Below, piece after piece: positions 9,288 to 20,863 of a stretch of 64,000 nucleotides of DNA. Within the stretch, counting starts at the first letter, position 1. Every line of letters begins with the position of its first letter. Both the position numbers and the translations under genes were made by a program. Under the pieces are notes generated by a model. It had not been told where the DNA came from and did not search any database. It saw only the letters and a program-made list of their open reading frames with translations. Source of the DNA: Crambe crambe (taxonomy: Eukaryota; Porifera; Demospongiae; Poecilosclerida; Crambeidae); contig OZ004596.1 of NCBI GenBank assembly GCA_963924555.1, positions 5,528,139 to 5,592,138 on the forward strand. Direction: 5' to 3'.

Positions 9288-11344
9288 ATGCAAAGTGCAA
9301 GCTCAGCTGCAGAGTACTGGGTTTGTTCTTGTTACTTTTCTAACAACATCTTCTTACATGATTACAAACTCCACATCACTTACCACACAGAGAGCCAGTT
9401 TCTAGAGAGCTATGGAGAAGTGAGTGAGTCCATGAAGTAACAGCTGCTATTGAATTGTAAATCTTCTGTGTTGTGCAGCTCTTGAGGAGCAGGGGCTGTG
9501 AGAGTAAAGATGAACTGGACGGTGTTTTGAAAAGTGTAAGATGGTCAGCATAGTTTGTGGGTTTTGACTTTTAAGGAAGTGTGTTTTGTGGTGATAGTGG
9601 TGATGGTGCAAATCAGGTTGCCACGGTGCAAATCAGGTTGCCATGCTACCGTACCTATTGTGGAAACATGATGGTGCAACACCACAAGATACCCCAAATA
9701 TTGACTCCTATGTATTAAACCCTGTCTCATAATGGGAAATTGGTTTTCATGTAGGTGAAGGAAGAGGTAAAGCGAAGAAGAAATGGAGGCAAAGAACATG
9801 TGGAGAGATGTGAATTGATACAGACATCATACAAGAAGTGTCACCCTTCAGTCTACACACTCTCTGTGAGTCTACCTCTTTTCAAGCCTTTGTTTACCAA
9901 AATGAATTATTTATTTAGGATGACTGCTTGGATCCACTGTTTCTTGAAGTAGTAATGTATGCTAAGTCAGACCATGCCACTGTTGAAGGCCTTATTGAGC
10001 TAATCCAAGAAGAGGATGGTAAGTGAAGTACTGTATCATCTCACTAAGCATATCAACTGTGTCCTTTTATATGGTGCAGCACCTAATGTGTTTTCCTTGC
10101 CTGTATTCACGCCTGACTTCTGTGAAAAGTTGATGGAAGAATTGGAAAACTTTGAAGCATCTGACTTGCCTAAAGGAAGACCTAACACAATGAATAAGGG
10201 AGGGGTAAGTGACCATAAGTCAAATTAGGTTCAAATATCATCAATGTTTTCTATCCAGATACTCTTATCAGAATTAGGATTTGATGATAGTTTCATGGAC
10301 CCTCTTAGGAAGGACTACCTACTCCCTGTTGCTCAACTGCTGTACCCTGACTGGGTCGGTAAAGGGTTGAACTCACACAGAAGTTTTGTAGTAAAGTACA
10401 CTATGGATGAGGACGTGGAACTTAGCTACCATTTTGATAATGCAGAGGTCACGCTCAATGTTTGTCTGGGAAGAAATTTTACTGGTGGGGAGTTGTACTT
10501 TGGATCAATGCGGACGGTAAGTCAGTTATGGATTCTCAGTAATCTGGTAATCCCAACCTGAGGCATTACAGTAAAACCTCTCTTAGCGGACCCACCCAGA
10601 AGCGGGCGACCTCCGTAAAACAGACAACCGATTGAACCTATATAGAACTGAACTCTGGACAGCGGACACTGCTCGGTGTCCAAAGCAATCAGAATCGGTA
10701 TAAAATTGCCTCCAAAAAGCGGACACTAGGCCACACCCACAGATTACTTGCTAAAGAGTGCATGAATTATTACAACGGCTAAGTCTTAAGCTGTCTAGTA
10801 GCAGATCTTTTTAGAGGCAGATGAACATTTGGACGTCATAGAGCCTTATAGAGACAGTAATACCTGCTGGTGAGAAGCAAGTCACTCCTTCACTGAGTTT
10901 TAAGGAAAGCACTCACTTTTCTAAACAATTCATCAGACACTGCATGGAAACAATACAAGCAAAGTATAGCCTCCAAGATAAGGACAAAGGTCTTTTCCCC
11001 CCAAGTGTCTTCTATTTGGAAGTTCCACTGTAATTAAGAATGTTTGAGAGGGATATCACTACCATCTCATTTCCCTTTAATTACAGGAAAGTACCCTTCA
11101 TGAGAGACGGCACTTATTTCGGCACACCATTGGAAAGGGAGTGTTGCACAGGGCACAACACATGCATGGAGCTCACCCCATCACTTTTGGAGAGAGATAC
11201 AACCTAATCATATGGATGCGGTCATCTTCTGTTAGGAACAAGCTTTGTCCTATGTGTGATAAACCTCCAGAACTGGTTCCAAACATGGGGTATGGGGATG
11301 GGTTCACAAATATAAGAGAGAAATCATTGTGTGCTGTAGTTTAG
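9288..11344 (+). CDS. OGFOD2: 2-oxoglutarate/Fe(II) oxygenase domain protein 2
   Basis: Seven exons in phase: 9288-9419, 9479-9535, 9755-9865, 9919-10018, 10080-10204, 10259-10516, 11087-11344; 346 aa, close to the vertebrate protein (about 350). Conserved blocks include LLRSRGC near the N-terminus, SDLPKGRPNTMN and the prolyl-4-hydroxylase-type core. The Fe ligands are visible: the HxD pair in SYHFDNAEVTLNVCLG, the distal His in LHRAQHMHGAHP, and the Arg expected to hold 2-oxoglutarate in ERYNLIIW. The C-terminal CPMC...GDGFT signature is typical of OGFOD2. The substrate of this family is not established. Intron 6 carries a transposon relic (10569-11030). The gene is tail-to-tail with the NWD1-like gene (150 bp). 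Confidence 0.93.
10569..11030. mobile_element. pogo/Tigger-like non-autonomous element in OGFOD2 intron
   Basis: The element begins CAGTAAAACCTCTC and its far end, read on the other strand, begins CAGTGGAACTTCC. Both ends sit against TA (10567-68, 11031-32), as expected for Tc1/mariner-superfamily insertion. The 462-bp interior has no ORF. The family call rests on the terminal sequence style and is inference. Confidence 0.6.
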
Positions 11345-11494
11345 TTAAGTCAAATTATTATTTAAGCATTAATTCTTTCTCAGTTGTCATTCTTGTTATT
11401 AATTTTTTATCTCAATACAATAAAAGAAGCCTGAAGTGCATTAGCATCTAGGTTAAATTTACAGTATCAAATTTTCTTACTGTGTTAAGAGGTA
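11345..11494. other. Short convergent intergenic region
   Basis: AT-rich 150 bp between the stop codons of OGFOD2 and the NWD1-like gene. It contains AATAAA (11419-11424, plus), a fitting polyadenylation signal for OGFOD2. Confidence 0.6.
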
Positions 11495-14400
11495 TCAAGT
11501 GTTTTGGCCTTCACTATTTCTAGTCTTCCTGTCTTCACCATCATCATCCATCGTGGTGATTGTACTCCTTGATTCCCTGGAAGAATCTGACGAGGAAACA
11601 ACAGCTTGAAGCTTGTTTAGGAGCATCAATTTTGCTTCTTCATAATCACTGCTATGAAGGATACTTGAAACCCAGCCTCTTTTCGTGCCATAGAGTATTA
11701 GCGTATTCTTCCAGTTCACATCACATGTTGTCACTGGATTATCAACACACAGAGCAGCCAGGCAATCTCCATTTGCTACCTCCCAGAGCCGTAGAAAATG
11801 GTCTTCAGAACCAGTCAAGCATTGTGTGCAGTTGGATAAGACCTTGATACAGGTAACAGGACCTTTGTGATCACTAAGAACGGATCTCAACTTGCCTGTT
11901 TCTGTATCCACCACATGGCAGGTTTTATTTCGTGATCCTGTGACAAAGAATGCTGAATTAGGACTTGGAGCAAGACAAAGGAGATCACTTTTGTGTGTGG
12001 ATGAGTTGTGGACTACTTTAGCTGTGTGGAAGTCTCGAATGCACACCGATCCGTCACGTGATGCAGAGATCATGTACTTCTGGCAGAATGCTACACTTAT
12101 CACTGGTGTCGAGTGGTTGCTAAACGTCTTTAACTTTGAGCCTGTTTTCATACTCCAGAAGGTGACTTTACAGTCTTCACCTCCTGACATGAGTAGCTCA
12201 CTATCGGCAGAGATAGCAACACAGTTTACTGGACCGCTCTCTCCCTGGAAGTTGAGAAGAAGCTCTTTACTGGCTCCATTCCAAAGCTGCATTGATCCAC
12301 TGAGAGATGAAACTACAATACGTTCAGAATCTCGTAACACCAAAACTTGACTTATCCCTCCTTTGAGACCAGTTTCGATTTCTTGCACGATCTTTGTTGA
12401 GTTGAGGTCGTAAATTTTCAGCGTGGAGTCCTCTCCCCCTGAGATTCCATAAGTGCCACAGGGAGATATGGAGACTGACGTGGTGTTATTCAGATGCTGC
12501 AAATCTTGGAGGATGGGGTAACTGAGGAGGTCCCAGATTTGAAGGGAGGAGTCTTGGGAGCCAGTGAGCAGGAGATTTCCTTGATCAGCCAATGCCATTC
12601 CCAACACACACTCCTGATGTCCAGAAAGGTCAAACAGGTGCCGGCCATTCTCCAGCTGCCAAACAGAGAGTAATCTGCAAGTGTGGATATTGAAGATTTC
12701 CTTTCTTGTTTTGAAAGTGCCATCTTATTTTTAAGGGGAAGAGTTGGAACTTACTTATTCTTGTGCGAGATAATGACTTTGCCATCTTCTGTTGCTACAA
12801 TGCTGTTGACACAGCTTCCATTTGAACTTTGCAGTGAATGAACAAGATCTCCTGAACCGACCAGCCTTATGTCGACCCTGCCACTTTGAGTGCCAATAAA
12901 TAAATAGCTCTCTCTGCACAGGAAAGATAGACAACACCGGACTTAATCCGAGCCTTGAACTTTGTACTTCTAGTATGACACTATGCCACTATAATAATAT
13001 AGTTATGTAGTTACCGATCCACTGTAGCTATGGAGAGAGAAAGAATAGGTTCAGTGTGATCCTTGAATGAGTGCAGCACCTCTCCTGATATGACATCAGT
13101 GATCAGAACAATGTGGTTTCTTGCTCCCGATGCCAAAAACCGGTCAGAGGAGAAAGCCATGCACAGAACTGGACTCCTGTGGGTCTTCAGTGTGAAAATG
13201 ATCTCTCCACAAGAACTATAAATTTAATAACGAAAACTTTAAAAATACGCATCTGGCTTGGCTAACTCTAAGCTCTACCTGCTACTAATATTAGTGTTCC
13301 ACACTTTGATGGTTCCATCAGATGATCCTGAGATGGTCTTGGAGCCATTGGTGGTCATGACTACTGCATTGACAGCTGCAGTGTGACCACTCATTGTATG
13401 CAAGCAGTGGGCAGTGGGCACAAACCAATGTCTAAGGGGGAGAAACAAAATACACTTTAATTAGTCTGAAAAGAGAGGTTTGTTTAAAGGGAAGGAGAGA
13501 GTGTCCACCAACAAAACCTGGAGTTTCCCTTGATTGTCCTTCCTTGCTCTTAAGTTCTATCCCTTACTCTCAATCTCCTCCATTCCTCTATATCCACTCA
13601 CCGAACTGTCTTATCGGCTGATCCAGAAGCAGCATGCAACCCATCCTCTGTTAGAGCCACTGATAAGACTTTATCTGTGTGTCCATCAAAGGTCTTCAGA
13701 ACACCCGTGGTCGCAAGGTCCCAGGTCTTCAAAGTCTTGTCCCACGATGAGGACAGGATGCACAAACCTGTTTCTCCTGTCTCTTCACTTTTGATGGAGG
13801 TTGCAGCCAGAGAAGAGATAGTGTCACGATGTCCATTCATGGAGACAAAGAGTGGTCCCCCAGGAAGATTTTGCAGGGGCTCTCGTGGGGTCAAAAGTGA
13901 GCTAACGTCCTGCAGAGCATGTGTGACTATTCGTTCAAGAATGGGTCTAGAAAAAGACCATTAGCTTAATGATTATAATTATTGGAGAAATTTCCTTTCA
14001 TACCTCTTGGTTTCACCATCTGCTATGAATGGCATTAGCCTGCCATAGAGTTGAATAGGAAGTTGCGAGGGATCAGCATTCAAGACCTTCACTGAAAGAG
14101 ACAGAGCATCCCTCAGTAGTCGGAGCTCATAGAAGGAGACACTGTCACTTTGAGTCCTAAAGAATAGCAAGTAATCATAGCTCAGCCTCTGGTGAAACTT
14201 ATAAGCAGATGCGTTAGCTAACTAGCTACAACCTAAAATTTTTTAGAGAGAAACAGTTTTTTCCCCCTTCTTCCGTACATCTAAGCCCTACCCCTAGCCC
14301 CTAGCCCAGTTAATCATGCATTTCCTATGGCTATGCCAGAGGAATAGCTATATGCTGACCTCTGCAATGGTACAATTGGAAGTATGGCAGCAAAATCCTC

Positions 14401-17400
14401 CACTGCAGCAGCACATGATGACGTACATATCCTGCCCTTGAGCCAGCTGTAGTCTGTCAGGAGATCTTGTAGCTCCTGCTTCTGTCCACACCTTACCAAA
14501 CAGAAAGGCAACTCCAACAGCTTGCGGACATTGTACAATTGCTTCTTTTCATTCAGAAACAGTGGCTGGGACATTAATGAGGAGGAAGCAGGAGCCATAT
14601 CATCAGAACTCGATTCTGAGAATAGGAATATTCAATTATAGTAACCAATGCCTCATACCCAGGCCCACTTTTTTCATGGGGTGGAGGAAAAACCAGGGCT
14701 GGGTACAAGGCTAAGTAACTGATTTACCATTTTCTTTGCTTTTTCTTTGTTCTTTTTGGACGTACTTCCCACTGAAGTAATCAGCAAGAGATCCAAATAT
14801 GGATTCAATCTTGTCCTCTGAGCTGAGATATCTAGAGGTGGCAAACTCTGTTATGTGTCTATGAGACCACTGGATGACGGGACAACCGCCACACCCCATG
14901 TTCAGCTCAGTGAATGGGAGCAAGGCTTGGTAGAGTTGAGACCACAACAAGGATGGAACTGTAGTCAGTAGTGAACCATCTTCTTCTTCCTTCATTGTGA
15001 TCCTTCTTCTCCATTTCTCATTAATATCCTTCATCACCTGTAATGGGTAAGAGCTAGGTCACAGACTATATGTGATGCTAACCTAGTGCAGTCATTCCAC
15101 TAGTTTCCACATGTTATGACTCTATAGCTTTGACCCTAATAGCTAGCCATTCTACCTGTTGATCACATGATAACACGTCCAAAAGTTCCATCTCTGTCAG
15201 TCCATATTGTGGTCCTGTGATGTAACTGGCCACACGGCTAAAGAAAACTTTTCCGAACTTTACTTCCATATTTTGAAATATTTTCTCAGTAATTCCTGTG
15301 CACACAAGGAGAGGAGTGAAGCATCAACTGTTTGGTTTCTTCCTTGCATTTAACTTTGACATCTCATGCACTCACCATGGAGAGTATTAGGTGGAGGAGC
15401 TCTTCCCCAGGGTATGCCTTTGGTGTAAGACCTCCATTCTAGTACTCCAACCAGGATGAAGTCCATGTAGAGTGGAAGAGGACATCGGAGTAGGACCATC
15501 ATGGCTGCTGTTTCTTGATCTCTTGTTAATGTTCTTCTTCTTAAGGTGAGGTGATGGACTAGCAATGCTTTGCATTCTTCTTTAGTCAGCCGAGGAACCT
15601 AGAGAGAGGGAAAAAAATGTTCTTGCTTGAAATATCTCTCTCTCTAACTAGTTAGCTAAGGCTACCTCAATCAAATTATCCAAGTGCTTAGCCAACAAGC
15701 TTTGAAGGGCTGGATAGCAACGGTATTTCATTTCACTAGATGTGGACAGCACAATCTTGACATGAGGAGGGAGATGAAGAGGCAGCCATGACATTCCTGA
15801 TGCTCCGTCCTCGGGAGAAAGCTGATCCACTCCATCCAGAAATATATAGATGGGTCTCTCAGGAGTGGCCTGATGAAGAAGCGTCTTGAAGTGACTGGTC
15901 AGGGAAGTGAAATCACCAGGAATGAAAAATGGATCCTCCCCAAGAACAGCAGTAAGCTATGGAAAGAAATGTGTATAGCTGCACTAACTCCATAAGGAGA
16001 GTGATAAAAGACACTCCAAAGAAAAGACAATCTATAACACGGTCACAATGCCATCCTTTCTCTTTACCTGTTCACATATACTCCTCAGAGTATTTCTGAT
16101 AGTGAAGGAGAGAGGGGTGATCCTGATAAATCTCACCACCAAGATCATCTTCTGGAGTGGGAATCTCTCCTTCAACCGGTGTGCTATCCCAGCCATTATG
16201 TGAGTCTTCCCACTTCCCATCTCCCCATACACCACCAAGGGAGCATTAGAAGTGTCACTGAAATAGTCGTACACTCTCTTAGTAACAACAGGACGATCCT
16301 ATAACAATTTCATGAATCATGGAAAGATACAAGACTCTATCTTACCATAAACATTTCAGCCTTTTTCTTGCAGTACAGCGCATGGTGCACTACTTCTTGA
16401 TAGATTTTGTTTTCCACTTCACATTCAATGATCTCAGCAGTGGCATTGATCTTTGCCGTGAGCACAGCAACCATCTTCTGACAGAGTTCTTGTAAGTAGT
16501 CTTCGTGCATTTGGTTCTCTGTTGGATCCAATCCTTTTCCCTTTTGCCATTTCAGAGGGAACTCAAAGATGTTCGTTGAATCCAATCTTAAGTTGACAGT
16601 AATAACATAATCTTCTTATCACGACTAACTAGCCCATAACTTGATGAAAAATCCCCTTCTAATTTCACAGTTTTGTACCACTCACCCAATGTATTTAGCT
16701 GGTAGCCTAGCCTCTTTCAAGTGGTTGAGATTTTTCAAATTTTCAGAGTCAAATTCCTTCCCTCTTTTCCCAATGGTCATATCAGCATAGGCCGTCAGTG
16801 CGGGGTCTGTTGGACGCTGGTCAAGTAAGTCTGTGAATATCCTCTTGAACCAGAAACAGCACTGGTTGGGGTTCTGCTTGAGACGGAAGATGCCATGAGT
16901 GATTTCTTCTTCTACAGCTAAGAAATAAGGATGAAAATGTAAGGTCTGCTTTAAAGATCCCCCTAGCACTGTGAGAGCTAGAGGCAAGGGAAGGAAGAGC
17001 CGGTTGGTTACCTGACATTACATAATGCTGGACTTTAGAAACATCTTTTCCCAGTGCAACTCTGGCAGCTTTTCTCACAGTCTTTGATAGAGAACCACAA
17101 ATGTCGATCCACTGACTCAAATCAATACTGCAAAGTACCACGGCAACCCAGCAAGCAATAAGTGACATAATCATCAAATACGTCCTCACATTTTAGGATC
17201 CCACGGTTGTAGGACATATTCAGCTGGAAGAGCATTGGTATCCTTGAGGTACCACTGCTGAATGAGATCTCTGGTAGATGGCTCTTCTATGGCAGCATGA
17301 ATGAGCTCAAAGTCTTCCTCCACTATACAACTGTGTAGTGGCTTGTAACCATAACGCTGTGCCAGAAGAGTCTGAAGATGGAGATATTGTGTTATATATA

Positions 17401-18059
17401 CAGTCATCATGCATTCATATCAATCTTTGCTGTGCCATTATCTACCGTAGTTACCTGTTGTATTATGAAACTTACTACAAAACTAGGTCCTGCCGACATG
17501 CCCTGGGATAGCTTTATTTCCTTGTGTGCCAGTTTTAAGAATCCCTCTTTCTCTAGTTTATAAATGAATCTGTCATCATGAATAGGACCATTTTCTTTGG
17601 CTGTTTCTTCCACACACGTTGATTCTTTATCCAATGTTTGAGGGTCCAGGGCCAAAGAAGGAATTGAATCGTACAGGTCTACCCCATAAAACTGCAACCC
17701 CAAGGACTGGCAGTGGGAACGGAGCAGAGGAAACACATGCTTAATAATATAGTTCCTTTCAAAAATGGTATCTGTTATGAAATGAAAAAGAAAGAGCCAT
17801 CCCTTTAGTCAGCATTATAATTGCTATTGACCTGTGATCTCTGAGGAGATGTAAATCCTGATGTAGCATGAAAGAGGTCGGTGTTCTAGCACGAAACTAC
17901 CCTCCAGTACAGTCAGCGTCTCCTTCTGATCTGCAGGATTGTTGCAAACGATTAATAGGGGCGGGGCTCGTATGGAGAAGCTGTTTCCCTCCTTTACTTA
18001 CCAATGTTAAACGCCACTCTGTTGGCTTCCTTGGAGTTCAGTGAAATAGACCTACTCAT
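11495..18059 (-). CDS. NWD1: NACHT and WD-repeat protein, NWD1-like
   Basis: Nineteen exons in phase: 18002-18059, 17832-17930, 17476-17771, 17190-17371, 17012-17127, 16686-16917, 16346-16586, 16068-16298, 15666-15956, 15376-15598, 15156-15295, 14728-15037, 14360-14615, 14004-14156, 13602-13946, 13279-13431, 13015-13215, 12755-12913, 11495-12674; 1621 aa. The N-terminus has a DUF4062-like strand pattern (RIYISSEITDTIFERN). A NACHT ATPase follows with Walker A GEMGSGKT near residue 433 and Walker B YIFLDGVDQL. After about residue 950 comes a long beta-propeller array with WD/SWD repeat ends (TWDLATTG, KVWNTN, QIWDLL). Size and order match the NWD1/NWD2 family (human NWD1 about 1560 aa), STAND NTPases thought to be signalling hubs. 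The partner is unknown. NWD1 is chosen over NWD2 from local similarity only. Confidence 0.85.
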
Positions 18060-18186
18060 AGCGGACCACAGTTTATCATTCTTCGGTTTTATATCCCAAA
18101 TCCGCTTCTCGTCATCGTTTACAATGCAGTGCGCACTAAATGGAATAGCAAACAATAATTGACGACCTTTACCAAACTACTTGGAG
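18060..18186. promoter_or_regulatory. Divergent promoter region, NWD1-like / CRCP
   Basis: 127 bp between opposite start codons. On the minus side an upstream ATG near 18117 opens an eight-codon frame ending in TAA before the NWD1-like start, a possible uORF. Confidence 0.55.
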
Positions 18187-18918
18187 ATGGAGGTGTAAGT
18201 GAATCTTCTTAGTTATAATAATAAGTCCTTTTTTGTCTTATCTAGGGTTAAAGAAAATGTTGCAATGCTATCGAATTTTGAGGTAAGTGGAGTGTAGAGT
18301 TTGGCTTGGAGTATTCAGTTAGATTGTCTTGCTTCAGGTGTATGATTTGCTTCAAAATTCTCAGGGGAAATCAAAGGGAAAGCACCCTAATGGACGAGGT
18401 CAGAATTTAGCTACCATCACATATGAGGTAAGTATTTTGGAATTTGCTTTGTCTCAGAAAAGAAATGATACCATCTGTATAGACATCAGAATATTTATCA
18501 AAGACTGCATGTGTACAACAGGTAATTAATTATTGTACCAGTCTAACCTGTGGCATTCTAAATTATCTTCTTACAGAGTCCTCAAGTTATCAAAGAATTC
18601 ATGGAAGCTATGAAATCATATAAACTTACCAAGTAATTCAGACAGTGTAGTACTTGTGGAAGTCATATATACATTATCCCTCCCCACCCACCCACCCCCC
18701 CCCCCCAAACCCTTCATTAGGGCTGAGAAATTACAACTGTTGAACCTGAGACCTGGTACACCTGTTGAACTGCAATTGGTAAGCACTGTAGACCACTAGT
18801 TATTATTTAAAGGCTTTTTTTTTAGGTGATTGAAGAGATTGAAGAAAGATTTTCTGAAGATATGATAACTGAACTGCTTCAACAAATCCAAACATTATTA
18901 CCAGATGCAGAATCTTAA
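18187..18918 (+). CDS. CRCP: RNA polymerase III subunit RPC9
   Basis: Six exons in phase: 18187-18194 (8-nt coding first exon), 18246-18282, 18338-18427, 18577-18632, 18721-18778, 18826-18918; 113 aa. The start MEVVKENVAMLSNFEVYDLL, the LATITYE block, MKSYKLTKAEKLQLLNLRP and the HRDC-like end IEEIEERFSEDM match CRCP/RPC9, the Pol III stalk subunit that pairs with RPC8. It is shorter than the human protein (148 aa). Part is a missing acidic tail; about 12 residues usually following TYE are also absent from this model. A further small exon between 18427 and 18577 is possible, but none I tried keeps phase. It is divergent from NWD1-like and 92 bp ahead of the first PARP. Confidence 0.9.
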
Positions 18919-18927
18919 TTTCTTTGG

Positions 18928-18935
18928 GCATGCGC
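18928..18935. promoter_or_regulatory. NRF1-like GCATGCGC motif upstream of first PARP
   Basis: GCATGCGC lies about 80 bp before the ATG at 19011, inside the 92-bp gap after CRCP. The same 8-mer lies about 55 bp before the second PARP gene. Confidence 0.4.
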
Positions 18936-19010
18936 ATAATATAATATGGGGAGGGAGGGGCCTAGCCTGTGAACACAAGATGGGCGTGGTCAGAATGCCA
19001 AAAATAAATA

Positions 19011-20732
19011 ATGGCTGCCAAGTCGGAGGAATTCTCTGTTCAGATAAACCTTCCCAGCAGACAAGTGGGTGGTTTGCTAGCCACTCACATAGCGGATGAA
19101 ACCAGTAGGCCTTATGTGACCAACTTCGACGATGGCTTGACCACGGTAACTTTAACGAGTGAAACTGCTATAACCACTCAAAAGGCTGAGCAAGAAATCG
19201 CTCTTCTCATCCGACAAATTCAGCGTGATATCACAGTGCAGACTCGCTTACTACACTGTACCCTTGTTCCTTTAAATGAAGATCTCATTAGGCATGTATC
19301 TGATGTCGAAAGTTTTTATAACGTGGAAATCACGTTAACAAGTCAACGGTATTCAGCTCAGGATATCAGCAGGCTTATACAATCATTGCAGATAGGACAT
19401 CCACTGCTCTACACAAAGAATTTGGAGAACATAACGATATCTGGAGTACCAAATGAAACCCACAGAGAAGACAATTTGGTTTTCTCTGCTTCACCTGAGG
19501 CTCAAATGGGGCAACCTGTTTGGTATCACTACCAGCAAGGTAATCGAGTTCAACTTTCTGATATTGATGCTTTAGCCTTGGAACACTTCCTTCAATATGG
19601 GGGATCACATGTGGTGGTATCTGGTAGACAATGTGTTGTAGACTTCAAAGAAATGAAAATAATGTCAGAATTGGGAGAAGTTCAATCTCTTGAGCGTGTT
19701 CCTCCCCTCATCGGACTTCCTCAGCGCACTGTTATGGTGAACATCAAAGGCACTGAATCATGCATTCAAGGAGCAATAGCTAACTTACTCCACAGGCTTA
19801 ATGGCTGCTTGAGAACCATATCAATTCCATATTCCCCCATTCCACAGGACCATCAGTACATCTCGAACTTTAAGCAACAGATTCTGAATTATGCTCGACA
19901 GTACTGCATCATCTGCAATTTCCCTGGAAATGAGCATGTCCTCGCCATTAAAGGGTATCCAAGTTACCTGGAAGTGGTACTAGTGGACTTGCAAGAACAA
20001 ATCAAATCCCTTGAAAGAGACTTCAAGGCATTAGCAAGTAGTCCTCCACCAGCTGCTTCTGATTCTCTATCTGTAAATGAGCTAGCTCTTGCTCTTCCTC
20101 CGGTGATGGAGGTAGTCACACACAGCAATCCTCCTTTTTGGTCTCCCCAGAGTTGCAACTGTAGTTTTTATGTGGTCAGTCAAAACTCCGATGAGTGGAC
20201 TCAAATACAACAGCAGATGAATGCTACTCTCAAAGGTTTCGTAATGACCAATTTGGAGCGGGTTCAAAATATTACTCTCTGGGAGCGATACAGTTTGGAA
20301 GCAAGGCAAATGTCAGCAAGAAACAAAGGACACATTAATGAAAAGTATCTTTATCATGGAACAAGCCACACAGATCCCTACTCAGTGGCAAAATCAGAGA
20401 GTGGTCTGGATTTTCGGTACAGCTCAAGAACAAGGGGTCTGATGTGGGGGAACGGAGTGTACTTTGCTGTTAATGCTTCCTACAGCAACAGTTTTTCATT
20501 CAAAGTTGCAGGAAAACCTGGAACAAGGAAGATGATTGTTGCTAGTGTACTCACTGGATACAGTTGTCCATTTGGGACTCATAAAGATCCCAGTTTGACT
20601 AAGCCTCCTGTGCGTAGTGGTGATGAGTTGTATGATACAGTGAATGGGAAAACTGGTGGCTCTCTTGTGTATGTGGTTTATGACCATTTCAAGTCATACC
20701 CAGCTTATATTGTCACTTATTGTTCAGTGTAG
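19011..20732 (+). CDS. WWE-PARP mono-ADP-ribosyltransferase A, intronless
   Basis: A single 573-aa frame. A WWE-like domain spans about residues 169-232 (PVWYHYQQGNRVQ ... CVVDFKEM), expected to bind poly-ADP-ribose or to mediate ubiquitin-linked signalling. The C-terminal about 200 residues are a PARP catalytic domain: the triad His in YLYHGTSHTDP, the triad Tyr in VYFAVNASYSNS, and a closing VYVVYDHFKSYPAYIVTY. At the third triad position (Glu in PARP1) there is Val, so mono- rather than poly-ADP-ribosylation is predicted, as in the PARP10/14/15 type. Residues 1-165 and 235-365 match nothing I recognise. Lack of introns is striking beside intron-rich neighbours. The tandem paralogue follows 131 bp downstream on the same strand. 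Confidence 0.88.
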   Translation: MAAKSEEFSVQINLPSRQVGGLLATHIADETSRPYVTNFDDGLTTVTLTSETAITTQKAEQEIALLIRQIQRDITVQTRLLHCTLVPLNEDLIRHVSDVESFYNVEITLTSQRYSAQDISRLIQSLQIGHPLLYTKNLENITISGVPNETHREDNLVFSASPEAQMGQPVWYHYQQGNRVQLSDIDALALEHFLQYGGSHVVVSGRQCVVDFKEMKIMSELGEVQSLERVPPLIGLPQRTVMVNIKGTESCIQGAIANLLHRLNGCLRTISIPYSPIPQDHQYISNFKQQILNYARQYCIICNFPGNEHVLAIKGYPSYLEVVLVDLQEQIKSLERDFKALASSPPPAASDSLSVNELALALPPVMEVVTHSNPPFWSPQSCNCSFYVVSQNSDEWTQIQQQMNATLKGFVMTNLERVQNITLWERYSLEARQMSARNKGHINEKYLYHGTSHTDPYSVAKSESGLDFRYSSRTRGLMWGNGVYFAVNASYSNSFSFKVAGKPGTRKMIVASVLTGYSCPFGTHKDPSLTKPPVRSGDELYDTVNGKTGGSLVYVVYDHFKSYPAYIVTYCSV

Positions 20733-20805
20733 TAGCATAGATAATACAGTATCTATAATAATTATTATCTATGGTTTTAGTCATTCTATAAATAGGCAGG
20801 TGCAC

Positions 20806-20813
20806 GCATGCGC
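20806..20813. promoter_or_regulatory. NRF1-like GCATGCGC motif upstream of second PARP
   Basis: The motif sits within ACGCATGCGCAATGCAT, about 50 bp before the start codon at 20864, in the 131-bp gap between the two PARP genes. Confidence 0.4.
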
Positions 20814-20863
20814 AATGCATACCTTTAGGTTCCGCCCCCTAGGACGGTTTTTGTCTATGTCGA

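Noticed and set aside
11892-12350. 152-codon plus-strand ORF
   Set aside because: Antisense of the last WD40 exon of the NWD1-like gene; no recognisable domain.
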